A DNA stretch of 64,000 bases, from the NCBI GenBank assembly GCA_002355495.1, contig AP017424.1, positions 1,116,001-1,180,000 of the forward strand, in the 5' to 3' direction. Below are positions 17,347-25,154 of the stretch, piece after piece. The notes under the pieces were generated by a model, which worked only from the letters and a program-made list of their open reading frames with translations, ran no database searches and had not been told where the DNA came from. Each line of letters opens with the position of its first letter. Positions within the stretch are counted from its first letter, which is position 1. This DNA comes from Streptomyces laurentii. Lineage in GTDB: Bacteria > Actinomycetota > Actinomycetes > Streptomycetales > Streptomycetaceae. The position numbers were made by a program, and so were the translations under genes.

Positions 17347-18476
17347 CGGGATATGGCCTTTCCGTTCGCCCCGGACTCCACCGAGTGATCCGAGGACACC
17401 TCGGACTCTTCCGACGCTATCGCGACCAGGCGGGACGCCTTCAGTTCGGTCTCGTCCCACTCGCGCTCCGGGTCGGAGCCCCAGGTGATGCCCGCTCCGG
17501 TGCCGAAGCGCAGCGCGCCCGCGGCCCGGTCGATCCAGAAGGTGCGGATGCCGACGGCCAGCTCGGCGGTGCGCCGGTCGGCGTCGACCCAGCCGATGCC
17601 GCCGCAGTACGGACCGCGCGGCGCGGTCTCCAGGGCCTCGATGATCCGCAGCGCGCTGGACTTGGGGGCGCCGGTGACCGAGCCGGGCGGGAAGGTGGCG
17701 GCCAGCAGCGCGGCCCAGCCGGCCCCGTCGCGCAGCTCGCCGCTCACGGTGGAGACGAGGTGGACGAGACCGGGGTGGTCCTCGACGGCGCACAGCGCGG
17801 GCACGGTGACGGACCCGGTGGCGCAGACGCGGCCCAGGTCGTTGCGGACCAGGTCCACGATCATCACGTTCTCCGCGTGGTCCTTCTCCAGGAGGTCCGC
17901 GGCGGTCCGTCCGGTGCCCTTGATGGGGCCGGACTCGACGACGGCGCCGGTGCGGCGCAGATAGAGCTCCGGCGAGGCGGTGGCGATCTCCACGCCGTGC
18001 GCGGGCAGCCGAATCGTTCCGGCGTACGGGGCGGGGTTGCCGCGGGCCAGCAGGGCGGTGAGAGCGTCGACGTCGGCGCGCGCCGGATCGGGCAGCGGCG
18101 CGGACATCACCCGACAGAGGTTCGCCTGGTAGACCTCGCCGCGCGCGATGTGCTCGCGTATGCGGCGCACGCCCGCGGTGTACGCGGCGCGGTCGAGCGA
18201 GGAGGTCCAGTCGCCGGCCGCCGGGCCCCGCCAGGCACCGGGCACGGGCGCGGGGACCGGGTCGGGCCGCACGTCGCCGAAGCGGGCACAGGTCAGGCGG
18301 CCCTCGAAGTCCGCGCAGACGGCCCAGAAGCCGGAGGAGTCCAGGGCCTCGGGGTCGTGGGTGACGTCCCGGAGGTCCGTGGCGAGCAGGCCGCCGAAGC
18401 GGGCCATGGGGGTGAGAGGGTGCACGTCAGCGAGTCTAGGAGCCCCGTCCATGATCGGGTCGGGCGTCGTGGACAC
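17343..18476 (-). CDS. pabB: chorismate-binding enzyme, aminodeoxychorismate synthase component I-like
   Basis: The 377-residue protein carries the chorismate-binding core shared by PabB, TrpE and salicylate synthases: GEVYQANLCRV, the SPELYLRR loop, ESGPIKGT, MIVDLVRNDLGR, and PPGSVTGAPKSSALRIIE. The last motif keeps the PIKGT-type lysine associated with PabB. The amidotransferase partner (PabA/TrpG) is not in the window, so ammonia or a distant glutaminase is needed. Coupling to pabC argues for p-aminobenzoate synthesis rather than tryptophan. ATG 18476 is the longest start; ATG 18452 is also possible. The N-terminal region is short compared with E. coli PabB. Confidence 0.82.
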   Translation of the reverse strand: MSTTPDPIMDGAPRLADVHPLTPMARFGGLLATDLRDVTHDPEALDSSGFWAVCADFEGRLTCARFGDVRPDPVPAPVPGAWRGPAAGDWTSSLDRAAYTAGVRRIREHIARGEVYQANLCRVMSAPLPDPARADVDALTALLARGNPAPYAGTIRLPAHGVEIATASPELYLRRTGAVVESGPIKGTGRTAADLLEKDHAENVMIVDLVRNDLGRVCATGSVTVPALCAVEDHPGLVHLVSTVSGELRDGAGWAALLAATFPPGSVTGAPKSSALRIIEALETAPRGPYCGGIGWVDADRRTAELAVGIRTFWIDRAAGALRFGTGAGITWGSDPEREWDETELKASRLVAIASEESEVSSDHSVESGANGKAISR

Positions 18477-18657
18477 CGTGGGAACATCGCCCCACGCACG
18501 CGTACGGAAGCGGTCCGTGGCCCCCGTCCGGGTGGCCTGATCGGTGCCGTCCGGGTGCGCGGCTCAGCACGCTGCGCAAACGCGTTTTTGTACTGGCCCA
18601 GGAATCCGCTAAAGTTCAACACGTCGCCGGGACGCGCAAGCGAAACGGAAACGACAA

Positions 18658-18730
18658 GCGGACGTGGCTCAGTTGGTAGAGCATCACCTTGCCAAGGTGA
18701 GGGTCGCGAGTTCGAATCTCGTCGTCCGCT
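18658..18730 (+). tRNA. tRNA-Gly (anticodon GCC)
   Basis: A 73-nt cloverleaf with acceptor GCGGACG/CGTCCGC, anticodon loop TTGCCAA (GCC) and T-arm GAGTTCGAATCTC. First gene of a six-tRNA array. Confidence 0.97.
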
Positions 18731-18769
18731 CGATGTGGGGGATCATCCCGAACCCCCGCGATCACTCCT

Positions 18770-18840
18770 GGTGGAGTGGCCGAGAGGCGAGGCAACGGCC
18801 TGCAAAGCCGTCTACACGGGTTCAAATCCCGTCTCCACCT
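18770..18840 (+). tRNA. tRNA-Cys (anticodon GCA)
   Basis: A 71-nt cloverleaf with acceptor GGTGGAG/CTCCACC, anticodon loop CTGCAAA (GCA) and T-arm GGGTTCAAATCCC. The bases after the discriminator read CCA by chance or design (CTCCACCTCCA). Confidence 0.97.
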
Positions 18841-18844
18841 CCAA

Positions 18845-18916
18845 GGACGATTAGCTCAGCGGGAGAGCGCTTCCCTGACACGGAAGAGGTCACTGGTTCA
18901 ATCCCAGTATCGTCCA
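18845..18916 (+). tRNA. tRNA-Val (anticodon GAC), copy 1
   Basis: A 72-nt cloverleaf with anticodon stem CTTCC/GGAAG and loop CTGACAC giving GAC. Its acceptor stem is GGACGAT/ATCGTCC, different from the next three copies. It starts four bases after tRNA-Cys. Confidence 0.97.
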
Positions 18917-18952
18917 CTGGACCTTCGGGTCCTCGATCTACGGATCCATCCC

Positions 18953-19024
18953 GCGCGATTAGCTCAGCGGGAGAGCGCTTCCCTGACACGGAAGAGGTCA
19001 CTGGTTCAATCCCAGTATCGCGCA
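18953..19024 (+). tRNA. tRNA-Val (anticodon GAC), copy 2
   Basis: Same body as copy 1 but acceptor stem GCGCGAT/ATCGCGC; anticodon GAC. Identical to copies 3 and 4. Confidence 0.97.
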
Positions 19025-19058
19025 CCGGGCCTTCGGGCTCCGGATCCTCGGGTCACCC

Positions 19059-19130
19059 GCGCGATTAGCTCAGCGGGAGAGCGCTTCCCTGACACGGAAG
19101 AGGTCACTGGTTCAATCCCAGTATCGCGCA
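19059..19130 (+). tRNA. tRNA-Val (anticodon GAC), copy 3
   Basis: Identical to copies 2 and 4; anticodon GAC, acceptor GCGCGAT/ATCGCGC. Confidence 0.97.
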
Positions 19131-19164
19131 CTGGATCTTCGGTCCTCGATCTTCGGATCATCCC

Positions 19165-19236
19165 GCGCGATTAGCTCAGCGGGAGAGCGCTTCCCTGACA
19201 CGGAAGAGGTCACTGGTTCAATCCCAGTATCGCGCA
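19165..19236 (+). tRNA. tRNA-Val (anticodon GAC), copy 4
   Basis: Identical to copies 2 and 3; the last gene of the array, directly followed by the terminator at 19243. Confidence 0.97.
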
Positions 19237-19242
19237 CCGGAC

Positions 19243-19280
19243 AAGAGCCCCCGGCCGCTTCGAGCGGACGGGGGCTTCTT
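19243..19280 (+). terminator. terminator of the tRNA array
   Basis: Stem AAGAGCCCCCG with CGGGGGCTTCTT, with an inner CCGCTTCGAGCGG hairpin, starts six bases after the last tRNA and ends in a T-rich stretch (CTTCTTCG). Confidence 0.85.
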
Positions 19281-19350
19281 CGTGCCTCCGACGGGCCGAG
19301 GGCCCCTCCGTGCCGCCCGCGAGGAGCGGCGGCGGCACGGAGGCGGGGGC

Positions 19351-19617
19351 TCAGGAGGAGAACAGCATCCGGCCGAAGCCGCGGTGGCCGTGGTGGTGGC
19401 CGCCGTGGTGCGGCGCGCCCCAGGCCGGGGCGGCGGGCTGCGCCGGGTAGGCCGGCGGCGCGGGCGGGGCCTGCTGCGTCCACTGGGACTCCAGGCGGGT
19501 CAGTGCCTCCAGCTCGCCGTAGTCCAGGAAGATGCCGCGGCATCCGCTGCACTGCTCGATCTGGACACCGCTGCGGTTGTACGTGTGCATGGGTGCGTGG
19601 CACTTGGGACACTGCAT
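19351..19617 (-). CDS. zf-TFIIB-type zinc-ribbon protein
   Basis: The 88-residue protein opens MQCPKCHAPMHTYNRSGVQIEQC and has two CxxC knuckles (C3/C6 and C24/C27, in EQCSGCRGIFLDYGELEAL), the standard zf-TFIIB motif. The rest is Pro/Ala-rich followed by a His-rich patch (HHGGHHHGHRGFGR) that may bind metal, ending MLFSS. The role is unknown; family members are small metal-binding proteins. It begins seven bases after the stop of the phosphotransferase-like gene, so the two form an operon. Confidence 0.88.
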   Translation of the reverse strand: MQCPKCHAPMHTYNRSGVQIEQCSGCRGIFLDYGELEALTRLESQWTQQAPPAPPAYPAQPAAPAWGAPHHGGHHHGHRGFGRMLFSS

Positions 19618-19624
19618 GCGCGTC

Positions 19625-20635
19625 TCAACTCCCTGACGTTCGAATGGTGATCTCACTGTATGCGGACGCGGGCGGATCCAACTCGGTTCGGTGCGAGACG
19701 ATTCGGGCGCAGGTGTCGATCATCACGTTCTCCACCTCGTCCAACGGACGCCCCCCGGCGGTGGACTTGGCGAGCGCCAGCGCGGCCGTCTGGACGGTCA
19801 GCGCGCGGGCCGGGACGTCGAGCCGGGCCCACGGGTCGCCGCCCTCCCCCGCGTACGGCGTGGTCGCCGGGCCGCCGGCCGCCTCGTACGCGCCGAGGAA
19901 CCGCGCCCAGACCTCCGGCGCCAGCAGTCCGGCCGCGAACCACGCCGCCGGGCGGGCCAGATCCCAGGCCGGATCGCCGACGCCGAGGTCGTCGACGTCG
20001 ATCAGCCGCCAGTGCGGAGCCCGGACCAACTGCCCGAGGTGGAAGTCGCCGTGGCAGAGCCGGTCGGCGGCGGTCCGGGGGTACTCCTCGGGGAGGGTGC
20101 GCCAGGCGCGCAGCACGGTGGCGGTGGCCGGATGGCCGGGGGCCGCGCGCCGCATCCGCTCCACGGCGAGCGCGGCCTTCAGCGGCGCCCGCATGGGCGG
20201 GAGTCCGGGCGGCGGCGGGGTGCGGTGCAGCAGGGCGAGCAGCCGGGCGGCCTCCTCCCAGGGGGCCGCCTCGGGGGCGCCCGGGTCCACCGGGATCCCG
20301 TACGGCCAGAGCGTGAGCGGGCGTTCCGCGAGCGACGGCGTCCGCGGACGCGGCAGCGGGGCGCCCGGCAGGGGCGCCAGGAGGACACCGGCCAGGCCGG
20401 GCAGGGCCGCGACCGCGATCCGGGCGCGCAGTTCGTCGTCGTCCTCGTGGCCCCGGGCTCCGGCTCCGTGCGCCTTGAGGACGAGGGCCCCGTGGCGGAC
20501 GACCGTGCCGTCGTCCCGGTCGGCCAGCAGGTCGACCGGGCAGGGGCACGGCGCCGCCCCCTCGGGGTGCGCGGCGGCGCGGGCGAGGGCGTGCAGCTCC
20601 TGGAGCGCGGGGGTGCCGGGTGCGGTGTCGTCCAC
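19625..20635 (-). CDS. aminoglycoside phosphotransferase-like kinase
   Basis: The 336-residue protein has the APH/choline-kinase fold core: the catalytic loop LCHGDFHLGQLV (HGD-x-H-x2-N-like, with Q in place of N) and the metal-binding LIDVDDLGVGDPAWDLA motif. The N-terminal lobe holds an ALVLKAHG lysine segment. Family members phosphorylate antibiotics or small metabolites; the housekeeping context gives no substrate. It starts at GTG 20635 and is followed at seven bases by the zinc-ribbon gene. Confidence 0.85.
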   Translation of the reverse strand: MDDTAPGTPALQELHALARAAAHPEGAAPCPCPVDLLADRDDGTVVRHGALVLKAHGAGARGHEDDDELRARIAVAALPGLAGVLLAPLPGAPLPRPRTPSLAERPLTLWPYGIPVDPGAPEAAPWEEAARLLALLHRTPPPPGLPPMRAPLKAALAVERMRRAAPGHPATATVLRAWRTLPEEYPRTAADRLCHGDFHLGQLVRAPHWRLIDVDDLGVGDPAWDLARPAAWFAAGLLAPEVWARFLGAYEAAGGPATTPYAGEGGDPWARLDVPARALTVQTAALALAKSTAGGRPLDEVENVMIDTCARIVSHRTELDPPASAYSEITIRTSGS

Positions 20636-20848
20636 CCGGGGAGCCTACGCGTGGCCCGTACGGGGAGTCCGCCGCGGGTGCGGGGCCCTGCGGGCCGGGG
20701 GCCGGGGGCCGTGGCCGGGCACGCGCGAAAGGCCGGTCAGCTCCCCAGCCGACCGGCCCCACGCTGCCGTCCGCCGCACCCCCGTCCCCACGGGGTTGTT
20801 GGCCGGATGTCCCCGACCCGGACCGCTCTCCCGGGTCCGGGGCGCCGT

Positions 20849-21016
20849 TCAGCGCCCCAGCATCACGCCCACGGACGACGCCTGTGTGACCACCGCGTCC
20901 CAGCCGCCGAAGACGACCACGAGCAGGGCCGCGAGAGGAAGGACCATGGCGGTCGCCACCAGAGGGTGACGGCGGCCTGAAGGGCGTGAGGTGATCCGCT
21001 GGGCCGGGAACGCCAT
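20849..21016 (-). CDS. small membrane protein
   Basis: A 55-residue protein begins MAFPAQRITSRPSGRRH after a good GGAGAGGA ribosome binding site. It has a basic N-terminus and one or two hydrophobic stretches (ATAMVLPLAALLVVVFGG, then VVTQASSVGVML). No family is recognised. An imperfect hairpin at about 20814-20842 may terminate its transcript. Confidence 0.65.
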   Translation of the reverse strand: MAFPAQRITSRPSGRRHPLVATAMVLPLAALLVVVFGGWDAVVTQASSVGVMLGR

Positions 21017-21466
21017 GGTCCTCTCCTGTCGAGTCGAGCTGTCGTGTCGATCGAGCGGCGGACGCGGTGACCTCGGGGGACGAGTGCTGCGTCCGCCGCT
21101 CGACTTCAAATCTACGCAGCGGGCACGGCCCGGGCGTCATGCCCGCGTACCGCCTTTTTGGCCTCCGGGAGGATGACCCGGATCGGCCCCGTGTACTCCC
21201 CTGGGTGGAGACCGGGCCGCCGGTCTAGGGGACCTCCCTGAGGGGGAGCGTGACGTCGCTCACGTTTGCGGTGGTCACGCGGGGTGTCGCCACAGGCTTT
21301 CACCAACGTCCCTGATATGAGGGGATGTTGAAAGCGGTCGGAGCTGACCGGCACTCAGGTGCCCTGGTCCGCGCCGACAATCGGCGCCGCCCCGAGGGCG
21401 CGGCCTGTGAGCACGCCGGGGCGGCACTACGTAAGCTGTGCCCGTCGAACGGACGAGGGGACGGAC

Positions 21467-22762
21467 ATGGCGATGATGCGGCTCCGGCGCGAGGATCCGC
21501 GGATCGTCGGGTCGTTCCGGCTCCACCGCAGGCTCGGAGCCGGCGGGATGGGGGTCGTGTACCTCGGATCCGACCGGCGCGGACAGCGGGTGGCGCTCAA
21601 GGTCATCCGGCCGGATCTGGCCGAGGACCAGGAGTTCCGCTCCCGGTTCGCGCGCGAGGTGTCCGCCGCCCGCCGGATCCGAGGCGGCTGTACGGCGCGT
21701 CTGGTCGCCGCCGACCTGGAGGCCGAGCGCCCCTGGTTCGCCACCCAGTACGTGCCGGGGCCGTCGCTGCACGACCGGGTCGCCGAAGAGGGTCCGCTGC
21801 GGGCCGCCGACGTGGCCGCGATCGGCGCCGCCCTGTCGGAGGGCCTGGTGGCCGTGCACGAGGCGGGGGTCGTGCACCGGGACCTCAAGCCGTCGAACAT
21901 CCTGCTCTCCCCCAAGGGCCCGCGCATCATCGACTTCGGCATCGCCTGGGCGACCGGCGCGAGCACCCTCACCCATGTCGGCACGGCCGTCGGCTCGCCC
22001 GGCTTCCTCGCGCCCGAGCAGGTCCGGGGCGCGGCGGTGACCCCCGCGACGGACGTCTTCTCGCTCGGCGCGACCCTGGCGTACGCGGCGATGGGCGACT
22101 CCCCGTTCGGGCACGGCAGCTCCGAGGTCATGCTCTACCGGGTGGTGCACGAGGAGCCGCAGCTGATCGGCGTACCGGACGCCCTCGCCCCGCTCGTACG
22201 GGCGTGTCTGGCGAAGGATCCCGAGGAACGGCCCAGCACCCTGCAGCTGTCCATGCGGCTCAAGGAGATCGCGGCGCGAGAGGCGCAGGGACTGCCCGCC
22301 GCACGGCCGGCCGGCACCCGGGAGCGGGGCGACGAGCGCGGGCTCGCGCGGCCCACGGAGCGGTATACGGAGCGGGCGACCGAGCGGTCCGTGGAGCGGG
22401 TGGGCGAACGGCTCGGGGACCGTCCGGGTGAGCGCGTGGGCGAGCGCCCGGGCGAGCGGCACTCCGAGCGGGACCGGTCCGGGGAGCGGCGCTCCGAGCG
22501 GCCCGTTCCCGACCGGCCGACCGGCGGCAAGGGGCGCCTGGGCAAGGCCCGCCCCGCCACCTCCCGGCCCGCCGGCCCGCGCACCGGCGGCGGCTCCCGG
22601 GCCCCGCAGTCCCGGCCGGGCACCCGGCCCGGGGGCCGGAACACGTCCACCGGGCTGCGCCCCGCCAACCCGAAGCTGCTGCGGCAGCGCCTCTTCGTCT
22701 TCGTGGTCGTGACGCTCGTCGTGGCCCTGGGCATCGCGGCCGCGCAGGCCCTCCAGGGCTAG
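21467..22762 (+). CDS. Hanks-type Ser/Thr protein kinase, C-terminal membrane anchor
   Basis: The 431-residue protein has a complete kinase domain (residues ~15-270): glycine loop GAGGMGVV, ATP lysine K45 (VALKVI), catalytic HRDLKPSN with D139, DFG at D156, and the APEQ end of the activation segment. All catalytic residues are intact. After it comes an unusual Glu-Arg repeat (about residues 295-345) and a Pro/Gly/Arg-rich linker, then a single helix LFVFVVVTLVVALGIAAA a few residues from the end. There is no PASTA or other outside sensor domain, so it is a tail-anchored cytoplasmic kinase. ATG 21467 has GAGGGG six bases upstream. Substrates unknown. Confidence 0.93.
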   Translation: MAMMRLRREDPRIVGSFRLHRRLGAGGMGVVYLGSDRRGQRVALKVIRPDLAEDQEFRSRFAREVSAARRIRGGCTARLVAADLEAERPWFATQYVPGPSLHDRVAEEGPLRAADVAAIGAALSEGLVAVHEAGVVHRDLKPSNILLSPKGPRIIDFGIAWATGASTLTHVGTAVGSPGFLAPEQVRGAAVTPATDVFSLGATLAYAAMGDSPFGHGSSEVMLYRVVHEEPQLIGVPDALAPLVRACLAKDPEERPSTLQLSMRLKEIAAREAQGLPAARPAGTRERGDERGLARPTERYTERATERSVERVGERLGDRPGERVGERPGERHSERDRSGERRSERPVPDRPTGGKGRLGKARPATSRPAGPRTGGGSRAPQSRPGTRPGGRNTSTGLRPANPKLLRQRLFVFVVVTLVVALGIAAAQALQG

Positions 22763-22787
22763 GGCGACCGCTGCCGAGCGGCGGGCG

Positions 22788-23606
22788 TCAGTCCTGCGGG
22801 CGGCCGCTCGTCACCGCGTAGAAGGCCACCGCTGCGGCGGCACCCACGTTCAGCGAGTCCACGCCGTGCGCCATCGGGATGCGCACCCATTCGTCCGCCG
22901 CGCGCAGCGCCTGGGTGGACAGGCCCTCGCCCTCCGCGCCCAGCATCAGCGCCACCCGGTCGAGCCGGTGCGGGGCCGCCTCGTCGATGGACGTGGCCCG
23001 CTCCGCCGGGGTCAGCGCGAGCAGCTTGAAGCCCGCCTCCCGGACCGCCTCCAGGCCGCGCGGCCACGTGTCGAGACGCGCGTACGGCACGGAGAACACC
23101 GCGCCCATGGACACCTTCACGGAACGCCGGTACAGCGGGTCCGCGCAGTCCGGCGACAGCAGCACCGCGTCCATGCCGAGGGCCGCCGCGCTGCGGAAGA
23201 TCGCGCCGATGTTGGTGTGGTCGTTGACCGACTCCATGACGGCGACCCGGCGGGCGGTGCCCAGCAGGTCCGTCGCCGCCGGCAGCGGCTTGCGCTGCAT
23301 GGAGGCGAGCGCGCCGCGGTGCACGTGGTAGCCGGTGACGCGCTCGGCGAGCTCCGGCTGCACCGCGTACACGGGCGCCGGGACCTCGTCGATGACGTCG
23401 CGCATCGTGTCGACCCACTTCGCCGAGAGCAGCATCGACCGCATCTCGTACCCCGCCTGCCGGGCGCGCCGGATGACCTTCTCGCCCTCGGCGATGAACA
23501 GACCCTCGGCGGGCTCGCGTCTGCGCCGCAGCTCGACGTCGGTCAGTCCGGTGTAGTCGCGCAGACGCGGGTCGTCGGGGTCGTCGATCGTGATGAGTTC
23601 GGCCAC
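22788..23606 (-). CDS. SpoU/TrmH-family RNA 2'-O-methyltransferase
   Basis: The 272-residue protein has an N-terminal substrate-binding domain (EGLFIAEGEKVIRRA) and the knotted SPOUT catalytic domain with its three motifs: NDHTNIGAIFRSAAALG, LMLGAEGEGL and IPMAHGVDSLNVGAAAAVAFY. The asparagine and arginine of motif 1 and the serine and asparagine of motif 3 are present. These enzymes methylate the 2'-OH of tRNA or rRNA; the exact site cannot be inferred. It starts at GTG 23606 and ends near the kinase stop (convergent). Confidence 0.93.
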   Translation of the reverse strand: MAELITIDDPDDPRLRDYTGLTDVELRRRREPAEGLFIAEGEKVIRRARQAGYEMRSMLLSAKWVDTMRDVIDEVPAPVYAVQPELAERVTGYHVHRGALASMQRKPLPAATDLLGTARRVAVMESVNDHTNIGAIFRSAAALGMDAVLLSPDCADPLYRRSVKVSMGAVFSVPYARLDTWPRGLEAVREAGFKLLALTPAERATSIDEAAPHRLDRVALMLGAEGEGLSTQALRAADEWVRIPMAHGVDSLNVGAAAAVAFYAVTSGRPQD

Positions 23607-23680
23607 GGGGTGATACTGCCTTGTCCGGTGGGAGGTGCCAATGCGTACGGGGTGCGGCGGCCGCGAGGGCGCGCCGCTGT

Positions 23681-24937
23681 TCACGAGAGCGGCTTGTCGG
23701 GGCCCTCGGCGACGACGTCGCCGATGACGATCACGGCCGGCGGCCGGACCTCCTGGGCCCGGACCGTGTCGGCCACGGTCGCCAGGGTGGCGTCCACCCG
23801 GCGCTGGGCCGCGGTGGTGCCTTCCTGGACGAGGGCCAGCGGGGTGCCGGGCGACTTGCCGTGGGCGATCAGCGTCTCGGCGATCCGGCCGATCTTGTCG
23901 ACGCCCATGAGGATGACCAGGGTGCCGGTGAGCCGGGCGAGGGACGCCCAGTCGACGAGCGAGCGCGGGTCGTCGGGGGCGACATGGCCGCTGACCACCG
24001 TGAACTCGTGCGCGACGCCCCGGTGGGTGACCGGGATGCCGGCCGCGCCCGGCACCGAGATCGAGCTGGAGATGCCCGGGACCACGGTGCACGCGATGCC
24101 CTCGGCGGCGAGGGCCTGGGCCTCCTCCATGCCGCGGCCGAAGACGAACGGGTCGCCGCCCTTGAGGCGGACGACGGACTTGCCGGCCTTGGCGTGCTCG
24201 ATGAGCGCGTTGTTGATGGCCTCCTGGGCCATGAACCGGCCGTACGGGATCTTCGCGGCGTCGATCACCTCGACGTGCGGGGGCAGTTCGCTCAGCAGGT
24301 CGCGCGGGCCGAGCCGGTCCGCGATGACGACGTCGGCCTCGGCGAGCAGTCGGCGGCCGCGGACCGTGATCAGGTCGGGGTCGCCGGGGCCGCCGCCGAC
24401 CAGGGCGACGAACGGGGTACGGGAGCGGTGCGCGGGCGCGGCCAGCGAACCGTCGCGCAGGCCCTCGACGATCGCGTCCCGCACGGCCGCCGAACGGCGC
24501 GGGTCGTGGCCGGTCAGGACCGCGACGGTGACGCCCTCGCTGTGGCCGGTCGCCGGGGTCCAGGCGGTGGCCGCGGCGGCGTCGTCGGAGCGGACGCACC
24601 AGGTCCGGGTGCGCTCTGCCTCGGCGGAGATGGCCTCGTTGGCGGCCGGGTCGCTGGTGGCGACGAGCGCGTACCAGGTGTCGGCCAGGTCGCCGGCCTC
24701 GTAACGGCGCTTGATCCAGGTGATCTCGCCGGCCTCCGCCATCGCGTCGACGGACGGGGTGGCGGACGGGGAGACGAGGGTGACCCGCGCGCCGGCGGCT
24801 ATCAGCGCGGGCAGCCGGCGCTGGGCGACCTGGCCGCCGCCGAACACGACGACGCGGCGGCCGGCGAGGCGCAGTCCGACGGGATAGGCGGGGTGCTCGT
24901 GCGCGGCGGGCTCGGCGTGGGCGGCGTGCTCGGTCAT
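23681..24937 (-). CDS. cobA: uroporphyrinogen-III C-methyltransferase with precorrin-2 dehydrogenase domain
   Basis: The 418-residue protein is a two-domain CysG-like enzyme. Residues ~20-130 form the NAD-binding precorrin-2 dehydrogenase/ferrochelatase-type domain with GRRVVVFGGGQVAQRRL. Residues ~165-410 are the SAM-dependent methyltransferase, with VALVGGGPGDPDLITVRG, VRLKGGDPFVFGRG and VPGISSS. It turns uroporphyrinogen III into precorrin-2, feeding vitamin B12 and siroheme. Next to bluB-cobT and cobL it likely serves cobalamin. It starts at ATG 24937 with GAGGAG 12 bases upstream. CysG is a fair alternative name. Confidence 0.93.
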   Translation of the reverse strand: MTEHAAHAEPAAHEHPAYPVGLRLAGRRVVVFGGGQVAQRRLPALIAAGARVTLVSPSATPSVDAMAEAGEITWIKRRYEAGDLADTWYALVATSDPAANEAISAEAERTRTWCVRSDDAAAATAWTPATGHSEGVTVAVLTGHDPRRSAAVRDAIVEGLRDGSLAAPAHRSRTPFVALVGGGPGDPDLITVRGRRLLAEADVVIADRLGPRDLLSELPPHVEVIDAAKIPYGRFMAQEAINNALIEHAKAGKSVVRLKGGDPFVFGRGMEEAQALAAEGIACTVVPGISSSISVPGAAGIPVTHRGVAHEFTVVSGHVAPDDPRSLVDWASLARLTGTLVILMGVDKIGRIAETLIAHGKSPGTPLALVQEGTTAAQRRVDATLATVADTVRAQEVRPPAVIVIGDVVAEGPDKPLS

Positions 24938-25101
24938 GGTGCGGGCGGCTCCTCTGGAGGGGCGGTGCGGTGCGCACCTGACGATATCGGTGACCTGCGG
25001 CTTCCCGCTGCCGCTGAGGGCGTGGGCAGGGCCACACGTCGCGTACCGAAGCACGTACGGACAGGTATGCCGGACACGTGTATCGGACACACGTACCGGA
25101 A

Positions 25102-25149
25102 AAAAGGGAGGCCCTGCCCGCCCCCGCGTGGAAGGGGGCGGGCAGGGCC
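25102..25149 (-). terminator. intrinsic terminator of bluB-cobT
   Basis: A 16-bp perfect stem, GGCCCTGCCCGCCCCC with its complement and an 8-nt loop, stands five bases after the stop codon. On the minus strand it is followed by CTCCC and a six-T tract, a full rho-independent signal. Confidence 0.92.
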
Positions 25150-25154
25150 CGGGG

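Noticed and set aside
18664..19174. Plus- and minus-strand frames repeating SAGERFPDTEEVTGSIPVS across the tRNA array
   Set aside because: They are translations of the four tRNA-Val genes, not proteins.
19653..21140. Long Arg/Pro-rich frame across the phosphotransferase gene
   Set aside because: A shadow of the APH-like gene in another frame, typical of high-GC DNA.
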